A DNA stretch of 64,000 nucleotides. Source: an uncultured Fibrobacter sp. Its GTDB lineage: Bacteria; Fibrobacterota; Fibrobacteria; Fibrobacterales; Fibrobacteraceae. The notes beneath the pieces are model-generated. The model worked only from the letters and a program-made list of their open reading frames with translations. It had not been told where the DNA came from and made no database searches. This document shows positions 8,505 to 16,255 of the stretch, piece by piece. Location: positions 17,477 to 81,476 of the forward strand of contig CALATK010000067.1 in the NCBI GenBank assembly GCA_937891805.1, given 5' to 3'. Made by a program: the position numbers and the translations under genes. The first letter of the stretch is position 1, and the number at the start of each line of letters is the position of its first letter.

Positions 8505-9391
8505 TACTTGCTCTCCTTGGCCTTTGCGTCAGCCATCTTGTCAATGTTGCACTTGTGGCCGTCGTTTGCACCGAAGCGGTGCAAGGCTTCCTGTTCCTGG
8601 GGCTTGAAAGCGCCCATGCGCTGGAGCATGTTGTTCCAGTCCACTTCGTGGCCGTCGAATTCCGGGCCGTCAACGCAGACGAACTTGGTCTTGCCGCCGA
8701 TAGTCACGCGGCAGCCACCGCACATGCCGGTCCCGTCCACCATGATGCTGTTGAGGCTCACGACAGTCTTCACGCCGTAGGGCTTGGTGGTGAGGGCGCA
8801 GAACTTCATCATAACCGGAGGACCGATGGCGAGCACCATGTCGGGCTTGCCCTTGGTGTCTTCGCAGAGTTCCTTCAGCGGTTCGGTCACGAGACCCTTG
8901 CGGCCGTAGGAGCCGTCGTCGGTCATGAAAATGATTTCGTCGGCGAGGGCGGTCATTTCTTCCTTCATGAGGAAGAGGCTCTCGTTACGAGCACCCATGA
9001 TGATAGTGACCTTGTTGCCGGCCTTCTTCATGGCCTGGACAATCGGGTGCATCGGGGCAATGCCCACGCCACCGCACACGCAAACCACGTGGCCAAAATT
9101 CTCGATGTGGGTCGGGGAACCCAGCGGGCCCACGAGCACCGGGATATCGTCACCGACTTCGAACTTGGAAAGTTCGGTGGTGGTCTTACCGACGGTCTGG
9201 AAAATCAGGGTGATGGAGCCTTCAGTCGTGTCGGCATCGGCGATGGTGAGGGGCACGCGTTCGCCGTTGTCCTTGTTCGTCTGGAGGATGATGAACTGGC
9301 CGGCCTTACGCTCTTGGGCGATCAGCGGGGCCTCGACGCGGAATTGGAATACCGCAGGAGATAACTGTTTTTTAAAGAGAATTTTTGCCAT
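8504..9391 (-). CDS. nfnA: NfnA / sulfide dehydrogenase-like FAD/NAD-binding subunit
   Basis: 295 residues of the ferredoxin-NADP reductase fold found in NfnA, SudB and dihydroorotate dehydrogenase electron-transfer subunits. ERVPLTIAD is the FAD site, CVCGGVGIAPMHPIVQAM the NAD site, and DGTGMCGGCRVTIGGKTKFVC the [2Fe-2S] site near the C-terminus. It binds NAD(H) and passes electrons to the NfnB subunit encoded immediately downstream. The family also includes sulfide dehydrogenase subunits, which sequence alone cannot exclude. Confidence 0.88.
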   Translation of the reverse strand: MAKILFKKQLSPAVFQFRVEAPLIAQERKAGQFIILQTNKDNGERVPLTIADADTTEGSITLIFQTVGKTTTELSKFEVGDDIPVLVGPLGSPTHIENFGHVVCVCGGVGIAPMHPIVQAMKKAGNKVTIIMGARNESLFLMKEEMTALADEIIFMTDDGSYGRKGLVTEPLKELCEDTKGKPDMVLAIGPPVMMKFCALTTKPYGVKTVVSLNSIMVDGTGMCGGCRVTIGGKTKFVCVDGPEFDGHEVDWNNMLQRMGAFKPQEQEALHRFGANDGHKCNIDKMADAKAKESK

Positions 9392-9442
9392 AGTGGCAAA
9401 AAAAATAAAAAAAACAGCCCAATTAGTCAGCCATAGGGCCTA

Positions 9443-9625
9443 TCAAGCACCCGGTTGGGCAATGAACAGAAACACCAAGATGCCAACCAAGAGGGCAAAA
9501 CCCACCAAGAGCCGTCGTTTAAGACTCTTTTTCATTTCCTCACGAGAGGCCTTTCTTCGCCCCATGGAAAGCACAAAAAAGAAGAAGCCCCAGAAAATGC
9601 CGAGAAAGAGAATACCGTATGACAT
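9443..9625 (-). CDS. small two-helix membrane protein
   Basis: 60 residues: an aromatic-rich helix (residues 2-20), a basic loop GRRKASREEMKKSLKRR, and a second helix (39-57). It is upstream of nfnA on the same strand with a 51-nt gap. There is no recognised domain and no strong ribosome site, so whether it is a gene rests on its hydrophobic-basic-hydrophobic pattern. Confidence 0.5.
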   Translation of the reverse strand: MSYGILFLGIFWGFFFFVLSMGRRKASREEMKKSLKRRLLVGFALLVGILVFLFIAQPGA

Positions 9626-9633
9626 AAAAAGTG

Positions 9634-9789
9634 ATTAGGGGTTAGGATCTAGGGGTTAGGATCTAGGATCTAGGATCTAGGATCTAGGATTTAGGGGTTA
9701 GGGGTTAGGATCTAGGGGCTAGAGAAAAACTTGACGCACGAAGTGCGTGATTCTTGTTCACTAAATCCTAATCTCTAGTCTCTAGCCCC
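9634..9789. repeat. intergenic repeat element, family A copy 1
   Basis: The left part is a tandem array of TTAGG and GGATCTA words; a central hairpin ACGCAC-GAA-GTGCGT (9734-9748) follows; the right part carries the inverse words CCTAATCTCTAGTC. The whole forms a long imperfect inverted repeat. A second copy lies at 19167-19277. Confidence 0.7.
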
Positions 9790-9819
9790 CTCAACATTCT
9801 AAACCATAGACGTTTTAAT

Positions 9820-9989
9820 AAAAAAGGGCATCCCTCACGGTGGAACACTCGAAGCTACTCATTCTGAAATGATAGCAGTGCCTTGGGGTTTTGTTTTTCG
9901 CGTCAAAGCGCGCCTAAACTGAATCTCAAGAGCCACGAGCTTTTATAATCTTGTTAGATCGGGCGTTAATCCGTGGGATGCCTATGCCC
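9820..9989 (-). ncRNA. ssrS: probable 6S RNA
   Basis: About 170 nt with no reading frame, preceded by a good sigma-70-type promoter and ending in a U-run. The ends pair: GGCATCCC...ACGG at the 5' side (9971-9982) with CCGTGAGGGATGCC at the 3' side (9826-9840), followed by six U (9825-9820). Internally, a 9-bp hairpin with one bulge forms around GCTATCATT...AATGAGTAGC, flanked by CACT/AGTG. It lies directly downstream of zapA, the classical location of ssrS in many bacteria. 6S RNA binds housekeeping RNA polymerase through a long hairpin with a central bubble. The identification rests on size, closing stem and neighbourhood, not on a covariance search. Confidence 0.65.
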
Positions 9990-9991
9990 AT

Positions 9992-10020
9992 AATATACCT
10001 AACTGCGATGCTAAAAACAA
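9992..10020 (-). promoter_or_regulatory. promoter of the 6S RNA candidate
   Basis: On the minus strand, TTGTTT (10015-10020) and TATATT (9992-9997) are separated by exactly 17 nt, which places the RNA start near 9985-9989. Confidence 0.7.
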
Positions 10021-10040
10021 GTGTTTTTTTTAATATCTTA

Positions 10041-10075
10041 GAAAACCCCGAAATTTGTTCAAAAACGGGGTTTTC
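10041..10075 (-). terminator. terminator after zapA
   Basis: GAAAACCCCG (10041-10050) pairs perfectly with CGGGGTTTTC (10066-10075), starting 4 nt after the zapA stop. It separates zapA from the independently promoted RNA downstream. Confidence 0.7.
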
Positions 10076-10078
10076 CGA

Positions 10079-10396
10079 TTACTTCCAGTCTTCCGAAGAA
10101 TCCTGACCCTCTTCCAGGAGGGACGAAAGTTCCTTCAGGCGCTGGTCCATCTGGTCCATCTGGACTTTTGCCTGACGGAGCATCTTGCGGACATCGAAAA
10201 GCTGCTGGCCCAAATCCAGCGCCAAGAGCGCCAGGCGTTTTGCATTTTCCAGGTTGTACTTGCCGAAGCTTTCGAAGCGTTCGTCAATAAAGCCAAGCAC
10301 CTCCTGCAGGTCGCTATCGGAAAGGTCCGTGCGGATCTGCAGTTTTTCCTTGGCTACCGTTATGCTTACCGGTCTGTGTGTATTCAATTCTGCCAT
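10079..10396 (-). CDS. zapA: cell division protein ZapA
   Basis: 105 residues. ZapA binds FtsZ and cross-links its filaments at midcell. The N-terminal half shows the family pattern PVSITVAKEKLQIRTDLSD (~residues 9-27), and the C-terminal half is a long coiled coil (KRLALLALDLGQQLFDVRKM and onward) through which ZapA forms tetramers. It follows a long coiled-coil gene on the same strand (43-nt gap) and precedes the 6S RNA candidate. Confidence 0.85.
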   Translation of the reverse strand: MAELNTHRPVSITVAKEKLQIRTDLSDSDLQEVLGFIDERFESFGKYNLENAKRLALLALDLGQQLFDVRKMLRQAKVQMDQMDQRLKELSSLLEEGQDSSEDWK

Positions 10397-10439
10397 TATC
10401 GCATTCCTACGCCGAATGGATCATCGTCCATCAGCCATT

Positions 10440-11747
10440 TTAGCCGAAAAAATTTCCTTGCGAGCCCTCCCGACTCGCGAACAAATCATCGTCCTTTTCG
10501 TTGGCCCCGTGAATTTCCGGAAGCTCTTCTTCGTCGTCATCCCTGGACATGGTCATGTCCACGATAGGTCCGAGGCTCGGGTCTTCCACAAACTCGTCCT
10601 TCGGCTCCTCCGGGGCAGGTTCCTCAGCAGCAGGCTCTTCTTGTAACAGCGGGTCAGGCGACCATTCCGCCGCCTTTGCAGGTTCTTCGGCAACGGGCTC
10701 TTCGAAAGCAGGCTCTGCCGGAGCAGGTTCCACGACCGTTTCGTCAGCGACGGGTTCCTCTTGCGGAAGGTCGTCTGCGGGCATCTCGAAATCATCTGTC
10801 AGGGTAGCGGACGGTTCTTCTTGAGGGGGTTCATCGAAATTCAATTCCGTCTGCTCCTGGGCAGGTTCTTCAAAGGTGTCGTCGGCAGCAACCGCTGACG
10901 CAGCAACGGTCGCCGTGGCAATCGTTGCCGAAGGCGCCATCGGGGCACGGGGAGCCGTTCCTTCAACACCTTCCACGAACTGGTCCACGGGGAATTCTGC
11001 GCCCAGTTCCTTTTCAATGGTGGCCAGAAGCTGTTTGAACTTGTCCTGGATTTCGGCAATTTCTTCGGCCTGGTTCTGAATCGTTTCGTCTTTCTGGGCC
11101 AGTTCCTCGGCCTTCTTTGCAAGTTCGGCATCCTTGCCTGCAAGTTCCACAATCTTGGAAGAAAGCATCTGTTCCTTTTCGGCAAGTTCCTGCTTCACCA
11201 TGGCGAGCTCTTCGGCATTTTTCGCAAGCAGGGTCGCCTTGTCCGCCAGTTCCACGTCTTTCTGGTTCAAGGACATGTCCCGCTCGTTGAGCATTTCGTC
11301 CTTGGCTACGAGCTGGCGGTTTTTTTCTTCGAGTTCCTCGGTTTTCTGGGCAAGGAGGGCCGTCTTTTCGGCCAGCTCGGCTTCTTTGCCCGCAAGGACC
11401 GTTTCTTTCTGGGAAAGGGCGCTTGCCTGGGTCGAAATCTGCTGTTCCTTGGCGGCAATGTCCGACTTTGCCTGTTCCAACTTCTGGGTCAGTTCCTGGA
11501 GGGCCAGTTCCTTCTTGTTCAGAGCCTCGGCCTGGACCGCCGCCTGGTTCGCCCTCACGTCGAGAGCCGCCTTGCATTCGGCCAAACTCGCATTGGCCGT
11601 CTGGAGCAGGGATTCCCTGTCTTGCAGGCCGGACTGGGCTTCGGCCAGCTGCACCTTTAAGCTTGAAACCTCTTGGCGCAGGCCACGTACCGTGGACAAG
11701 ACGCCATCAACCTTTTGTGAAAGAACGTTCAGATTTTCCAGGTTCAT
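10440..11747 (-). CDS. long coiled-coil protein, ZapB-like N-terminus
   Basis: 435 residues from the ATG at 11747-11745, which has a GGAG ribosome site; an upstream in-frame ATG would add an implausible hydrophobic leader. Residues ~1-290 are almost uninterrupted heptads with recurring A/E/K/L/Q words such as KDEMLNERDMSLNQKDVELA. Residues ~300-435 form an acidic Pro/Glu/Ala-rich tail with EEPAAEEPAPEEP and a final GNFFG. The first ~35 residues (LNVLSQKVDGVLSTVRGLRQ) resemble ZapB, and the gene sits directly upstream of zapA. I infer a cytoplasmic divisome or scaffold role. The function is not established. Confidence 0.75.
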   Translation of the reverse strand: MNLENLNVLSQKVDGVLSTVRGLRQEVSSLKVQLAEAQSGLQDRESLLQTANASLAECKAALDVRANQAAVQAEALNKKELALQELTQKLEQAKSDIAAKEQQISTQASALSQKETVLAGKEAELAEKTALLAQKTEELEEKNRQLVAKDEMLNERDMSLNQKDVELADKATLLAKNAEELAMVKQELAEKEQMLSSKIVELAGKDAELAKKAEELAQKDETIQNQAEEIAEIQDKFKQLLATIEKELGAEFPVDQFVEGVEGTAPRAPMAPSATIATATVAASAVAADDTFEEPAQEQTELNFDEPPQEEPSATLTDDFEMPADDLPQEEPVADETVVEPAPAEPAFEEPVAEEPAKAAEWSPDPLLQEEPAAEEPAPEEPKDEFVEDPSLGPIVDMTMSRDDDEEELPEIHGANEKDDDLFASREGSQGNFFG

Positions 11748-11856
11748 TTTTTCTCCGTAAATCCAGGGGGAACATCCCCATAAAAAGATATATAAAAATT
11801 TGACAAAAGGACAATAAAAAAGCATTGTTTTTTGGGGATTTTCTATTTTCGGAGTA

Positions 11857-13707
11857 ATGCTCCAATTCGGCGAACATATCGAACGGCGGCTCGCGGAACT
11901 GCCGGCACTCCCTGGCGTCTACATCATGAAGAACGCCCAGGGGAAAATCATCTACATCGGCAAGGCTAAGGTGCTCAAGAACCGGGTCCGGAGCTACTTT
12001 GACGGGTCCGACCACACGGGCCACCGGGCGGCCACACTGATGCTCCCCTACATCCGGGACATCGAATGGATTATTACCGAAAGCGAGTCCGAAGCGCTGA
12101 TTCTGGAAGCGAACCTCATCCGCAAGCACACGCCCAAGTACAACGTGCTGCTGAAAGACGACAAGCATTTCCCCTACCTGGCCTTTTCGGTGAAAGAACC
12201 CTTCCCCAGGCTGTTCCTGACCCGCTCGGTCCACAAGGACGACAACCTGTACTACGGCCCCTTCATGGGGTCCCGCATGATAGACCAGCTGATCGACCTC
12301 TCGGCGAGGCTGTTCCACATCCGGGAATGCAAGCTGAAACTGCCTCTCGCCAAGCCCCAGCGCCCCTGCCTGAACTACCACATCGGGCGCTGCGACGCTC
12401 CCTGTGCAGGACTCATTTCCGAAGAAGCCTACCGTGAAAAGGTGGAGCAGGCAAAGCTCTTGCTCGAAGGCAAGCGGGACGACCTTTTGGAACGCTGGCA
12501 GCGTGAAATGGAAGAGGCCAGCGCGAATCTGGACTTTGAGACGGCGGGCAAGCGGCGGGACGCCATCCAGGCTCTGCAGGCCACGGGAATCCACCAAAAG
12601 ACAGACGTCAGCGACCCGAACCTTTCGCTGGACATCTTGACGCTCCGACGGAACGGGACCATGGCCGCCGCGGTCATTTTCGAATACCGGAACGGGGTCC
12701 TCCGGGGGCGCAGGCACTACCGGCTGGAATGCAAGCTGGAAGACGACGCCACCGAAATTTTCCGCCAGATGGTGTTGCCCTGGTACATGGACGTGCCCAT
12801 GATTCCCGCCGAAATCGCCACCGACATCGACCTTCCCGAAGATGCGGAACTGCTCCAGCAGACGCTTTCCGAAAAGGCCGGGCGGAAGGTGCGGTTCACC
12901 AACCCCCAGCGGGGCGAAAAAGTGGGATTCCTGAAATTGGCAGGCGCCAACGCCGACATGATTCTGGTGGAAATGCGCTCCGAAGTGCAAAAATACAGCG
13001 AAATCGACCAAAGCGTCTTTGAGCTGCAAAAAGTTCTGGGCCTCAAAAAGACTCCCTTCCGTATCGAGTGCGTCGACATCTCGCACCTGAGCGGCACCAA
13101 CACCGTGGCAAGTCTCGTGGCCTTCAAGAACGGCAAGCCCGACAAGAGCAACTACCGCAAGTTTATCATCAAGACGGTTACCGGTGTCGATGATTTCGCC
13201 AGCATGCGGGAGGTCATGACCCGCCGTATCCGCAGGCTCGAAGACGAAGGCACGCCTATGCCCGACCTGTGGGTCTGCGACGGCGGCAAGGGCCAAGTAG
13301 ATGCCACTATGCAGATTCTAAAGGAACTGGGTCACGACCAGGATTTACCGCTTATCGGCCTTGCCAAACGGCTAGAAGAAATCGTGTTTCCCGACGACCG
13401 CAAGAGCATCGTGCTGCACCGTACCAGCCCCGCGTTAAAGCTATTGCAGAACGCCCGCGACGAGGCCCACCGTTTTGCCATTACCTACCAGCGGAGCAAG
13501 CGCAAGAAAGACCTGGAAGTGGAATGGCTCAAGATGCCCGGCGTAGGCCACGAGACCCGGGTAAAAATTCTTTCCAAGTACAAGAGCGCCGAAGCCTTTA
13601 TGGAAGCACCTCTAGAAGATATCGAAATCTTGCTGGGCAAGGTGCGGGGGAACAAGGTCCGGGAGCAGGTGGCGAAATACGTGACCGATTTTATTAAGGT
13701 CGACTAG
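11857..13707 (+). CDS. uvrC: excinuclease ABC subunit C
   Basis: 616 residues. UvrC makes both incisions in nucleotide excision repair after UvrB loads on damaged DNA. The GIY-YIG nuclease domain opens the protein (PGVYIMKNAQGKIIYIGKAK, ~18-37). The cysteine motif PCLNYHIGRCDAPCAG and a UVR-type UvrB-binding stretch follow (~190-245). The RNase H-like domain contains ECVDISHLSGTNTVAS and DGGKGQ, and helix-hairpin-helix motifs close it (MPGVGHETRVKILSKYKSAE). It is divergent from the coiled-coil gene, and its stop is 3 nt from the convergent gene at 13711. Confidence 0.97.
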   Translation: MLQFGEHIERRLAELPALPGVYIMKNAQGKIIYIGKAKVLKNRVRSYFDGSDHTGHRAATLMLPYIRDIEWIITESESEALILEANLIRKHTPKYNVLLKDDKHFPYLAFSVKEPFPRLFLTRSVHKDDNLYYGPFMGSRMIDQLIDLSARLFHIRECKLKLPLAKPQRPCLNYHIGRCDAPCAGLISEEAYREKVEQAKLLLEGKRDDLLERWQREMEEASANLDFETAGKRRDAIQALQATGIHQKTDVSDPNLSLDILTLRRNGTMAAAVIFEYRNGVLRGRRHYRLECKLEDDATEIFRQMVLPWYMDVPMIPAEIATDIDLPEDAELLQQTLSEKAGRKVRFTNPQRGEKVGFLKLAGANADMILVEMRSEVQKYSEIDQSVFELQKVLGLKKTPFRIECVDISHLSGTNTVASLVAFKNGKPDKSNYRKFIIKTVTGVDDFASMREVMTRRIRRLEDEGTPMPDLWVCDGGKGQVDATMQILKELGHDQDLPLIGLAKRLEEIVFPDDRKSIVLHRTSPALKLLQNARDEAHRFAITYQRSKRKKDLEVEWLKMPGVGHETRVKILSKYKSAEAFMEAPLEDIEILLGKVRGNKVREQVAKYVTDFIKVD

Positions 13708-13710
13708 TGC

Positions 13711-14169
13711 CTAAAGTTCAACGAGAATACCCGCCTGAACGTAGAGATAACCCTTGCCTGTATGATCCAGGAATTCATAACCGCTCATGACAAGAATAGA
13801 GGAGTAATCCCCGTTCTTGATGTCAAGGCCACCGCCCACTTTCCAGAAAAGCTGGTGGTCGCTCCCGATCAGGTAGCCTAAATCGCCCGTGGCAACCGGT
13901 AAAATTTGACTTCCGATAGGCAGGCGCACCCAGAGTGCTCCGCTCACAGGCACCAGACCCACGTTGTCAATTTCCTGATAGCCGCTGCCTACACCCACAA
14001 ATAACATCTGGTCAATGCGATACCACAGGTGACCATAAATATTCAGGTTGAACTTGAAAAGTTCACTTGTATGATTAACCACACCCGCCTGTACATCCAT
14101 GGTAAAGGCATTTGCAGGCACAACTGCAATTGCAAACACGAACAAGAAAGCGGCCAGGATTTTTTTCAT
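13711..14169 (-). CDS. small exported beta-rich protein of unknown function
   Basis: 152 residues with a clear signal peptide (residues 1-21, ending PANAF). The mature part alternates hydrophobic and polar residues with many Gly and Tyr (LFVGVGSGYQEIDN, YLYVQAGILVEL) and ends in a strand, as in small eight-stranded outer-membrane barrels. The family is not recognised. It lies 42 nt after a glycosyltransferase gene on the same strand and may be the last gene of that operon. Confidence 0.7.
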   Translation of the reverse strand: MKKILAAFLFVFAIAVVPANAFTMDVQAGVVNHTSELFKFNLNIYGHLWYRIDQMLFVGVGSGYQEIDNVGLVPVSGALWVRLPIGSQILPVATGDLGYLIGSDHQLFWKVGGGLDIKNGDYSSILVMSGYEFLDHTGKGYLYVQAGILVEL

Positions 14170-14211
14170 ATTGCGGATACTCTAACCCAAATATAACCAT
14201 TAGTCCAAGGT

Positions 14212-15363
14212 TCACTCATCAGAGCGGGCTTCACGAACCCAACCACCTGACTTTTCCTTGCCAAAAGACATAAAAAATCCCTTTAGTATCGCCATGTTCA
14301 TTGACAAAAAGTAATAGGCGCCAGGAACGACCTTTGCCACTCCCAGTAATAAAATGGCAAGCATAGCCACCAAGAAGACACGGTATAGATTACTGTCCCA
14401 TGCCAAGGGTATGTTGACTAAAAGCAGCAAAATCAAGATATGCGGAGAAAACCACCTCAAAATCTTGTGAGAAAAGAAAAGGTAGCAGCACAAAGGCCTA
14501 AAAGGATTGAGAAGAGGGATGTATGACAACAAGTAATTAAAGTTGGCCCTTCCAATACGGACCTTCCGCCGGAATTCACCCGTCGTTTCCTTGGAGGTCT
14601 GTTCCGTTCCAATAGCACTAGAAACAAAAGTACAGTAATAACCCTTCTGCAATATTTTTGTCGTCACAAAAAAGTCATCCATGACGCTTTTCTTGGTCGG
14701 CAAATCCGTATAGAGCTCTTTGCGTATCGCATAGAGCGCCCCGTTACCTCCAACGAGGAGGTCCATCATCCCTTCAAACTTCTTTATTTCGGATTCCAAG
14801 TCCCAATATGCACTTTCCCCACGACCCAATTCCGAGCCGCTCTTATCCGTCAAAATCAAATGCCCGCAAGCACAGCCAATCTTTTCATCCCTAAAGGTCG
14901 CCACAAGTTTTCGGATGACATTGGGAAACATCATTGTATTTGCGTCGCAAAAAAGAAGGATCTCACCCGTCGCCTTTTTATGCAGACGATTTAGCATAGC
15001 CGCCTTACCTGCGTTCTTGGGGGCCTTGACAAGGGTGATGCCCTGGTCCTTGTATCGTTCTACGATTTCGGCAGTCCTGTCGGCGGAGCCATCGTCACCA
15101 ATAAGGATTTCCAGTTTTTCCTTGGGATAATCCAGTTCCAGCAGGTTCTGGATTTTGCGCTCTATGACGGCTTCTTCGTTGTAGGCCGAAATCAAGATGG
15201 AAACAGTGGGCAGATTTTCTCCATTGCCAACCTTGCCACCTTTCCGCTTGAATATCTCGCTGACAAAAGGGAGGGTAATGGGGAACAGCACATAACAATG
15301 AACTACCAGGAACAGTAGAACCCAAAAAGCTATCTGCAAGTAGAAAAGAACCTGTTCGTTCAT
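14212..15363 (-). CDS. membrane-bound family 2 glycosyltransferase
   Basis: 383 residues. One N-terminal membrane helix (5-30) is followed by a GT-A catalytic domain with TVSILISAYNEEAVIERKI, GDDGSADRT, CDAN (the DxD-type site), MDDFFV (catalytic acid region) and RRKVRIGRANF near the product-binding helix. Three more helices close the C-terminus (~295-365). This is the layout of processive polysaccharide synthases such as hyaluronan or poly-GlcNAc synthases, but acceptor and product cannot be told. Its start overlaps the thioredoxin gene by 4 bases (ATGA). Confidence 0.88.
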   Translation of the reverse strand: MNEQVLFYLQIAFWVLLFLVVHCYVLFPITLPFVSEIFKRKGGKVGNGENLPTVSILISAYNEEAVIERKIQNLLELDYPKEKLEILIGDDGSADRTAEIVERYKDQGITLVKAPKNAGKAAMLNRLHKKATGEILLFCDANTMMFPNVIRKLVATFRDEKIGCACGHLILTDKSGSELGRGESAYWDLESEIKKFEGMMDLLVGGNGALYAIRKELYTDLPTKKSVMDDFFVTTKILQKGYYCTFVSSAIGTEQTSKETTGEFRRKVRIGRANFNYLLSYIPLLNPFRPLCCYLFFSHKILRWFSPHILILLLLVNIPLAWDSNLYRVFLVAMLAILLLGVAKVVPGAYYFLSMNMAILKGFFMSFGKEKSGGWVREARSDE

Positions 15364-15857
15364 CGTTCAATCCATTCTTTTTCTTTTTCCAGGAACTTGT
15401 CCAACAGCATCTGCATCTCTTGTGGCGACATGGAGTCTGCCACGGTCAATATAGAAAGACCTTTGGGGGCAATCAGAACAAATGACGGGAGAACGTTCAG
15501 TTCCCACACTTCGGAGAAGCATTTTTTTGCGGAGGCCTTTTTCCCGTCGCAGACAATGGGCGATTCGGAATCCACATCCAGCTTGACGGGGTAAAACTTC
15601 TTGTTCAGAATGGAGGCCACCGTGGGGTTCATATAGACATTTTTGTCCATCACCCGGCAGGGAATGCACCAGTCGGCGTACATGTCCACGAAGATAAGTT
15701 TGGGTTCGGTCTTTGCCTTTTCAAGAGCGGTGCTGTAATCCATCCACTGGACTAGGGATTGGGGGATAACCGGTGCCTTTCCGGAGTTTGGTGCTGCAAA
15801 AACAACACCCGACAAAAAGACGACATAGAAAATGATACCGGCAAGGGGGCGAAACAT
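15360..15857 (-). CDS. periplasmic thioredoxin-fold protein
   Basis: 165 residues: signal peptide (1-21), then a thioredoxin fold with MYADWCIPCRVM (redox pair CxxC), DVDSE, and the cis-Pro region LPSFVLIAPKG. This resembles the DsbD C-terminal domain or DUF255-type thioredoxins. An extra Cys pair (CDGKKASAKKCF) lies in the middle. It probably reduces periplasmic disulfides. It is the fourth gene of the clpP-ftsY operon, 3 nt after the lipoprotein. Confidence 0.83.
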   Translation of the reverse strand: MFRPLAGIIFYVVFLSGVVFAAPNSGKAPVIPQSLVQWMDYSTALEKAKTEPKLIFVDMYADWCIPCRVMDKNVYMNPTVASILNKKFYPVKLDVDSESPIVCDGKKASAKKCFSEVWELNVLPSFVLIAPKGLSILTVADSMSPQEMQMLLDKFLEKEKEWIER

Positions 15858-15860
15858 GGG

Positions 15861-16247
15861 CTAGTCCTCCCCCCGCCTGCGTGCTGGCGCTGCCTTGTTC
15901 TGCTCGATTAGCGTGTCCAGCCGGTCAATGACCGCTTTCTGGAACGGTACCCACATGTCCCTGTCGTCGAGGATGGCGTTCGCCTTCTTGAGGAATTGAT
16001 CCCTGCTGTAGCCTGCCGAATCCAGGATTACCTTGCGCTTGATTCGGGCTGTGGGGGAATCCTTGCCGTACATCTGTTCGACAATCAGCAGTTCGGTGTA
16101 GGTGTTCACGAATTTCTGGTCAACAGAAGGGGCTTTCTTGTCGCAGCCCGACTGCAGGCACAATAGGGCCGCAAGTCCAAGAATCATCAAGAAGCGCCAG
16201 GCGACGCCTTTTGAGTTTTTGATAATTCGTGGTTGAACGTCGGTCAT
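15861..16247 (-). CDS. lipoprotein of unknown function
   Basis: 128 residues. A basic leader is followed by a hydrophobic stretch ending LQSGCDKK, a lipobox with Cys ~35. The mature part is helical (KFVNTYTELLIVEQMYGKD and DRDMWVPFQKAVIDRLDTLI) and resembles small DUF4296-like lipoproteins, though I do not claim the family. It sits 8 nt after ftsY and 3 nt before the thioredoxin gene. Confidence 0.72.
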   Translation of the reverse strand: MTDVQPRIIKNSKGVAWRFLMILGLAALLCLQSGCDKKAPSVDQKFVNTYTELLIVEQMYGKDSPTARIKRKVILDSAGYSRDQFLKKANAILDDRDMWVPFQKAVIDRLDTLIEQNKAAPARRRGED

Positions 16248-16255
16248 GACGGTTT

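Noticed and set aside
9641-9690. Closely spaced GGATCTA repeats as a possible CRISPR array
   Set aside because: Unit length is under 10 nt, with no spacers and no cas genes.
9820-9989. The structured RNA as SRP RNA, tmRNA or a riboswitch
   Set aside because: The SRP GGAA/GGUCCGG loop and the tmRNA tag frame are not seen. The RNA has its own promoter and terminal pairing ending in a U-run, and the next gene starts nearly 200 nt beyond its end.
11748-11825. Longer starts for the coiled-coil gene (and likewise for the L,D-transpeptidase, aldolase, epimerase and ilvC)
   Set aside because: Each upstream start lacks a ribosome site and adds residues ahead of a signal peptide or conserved N-terminus.
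11707-13296. A 529-codon open frame opposite uvrC and the coiled-coil start
   Set aside because: Antisense shadow, with no ribosome site or recognisable domain.
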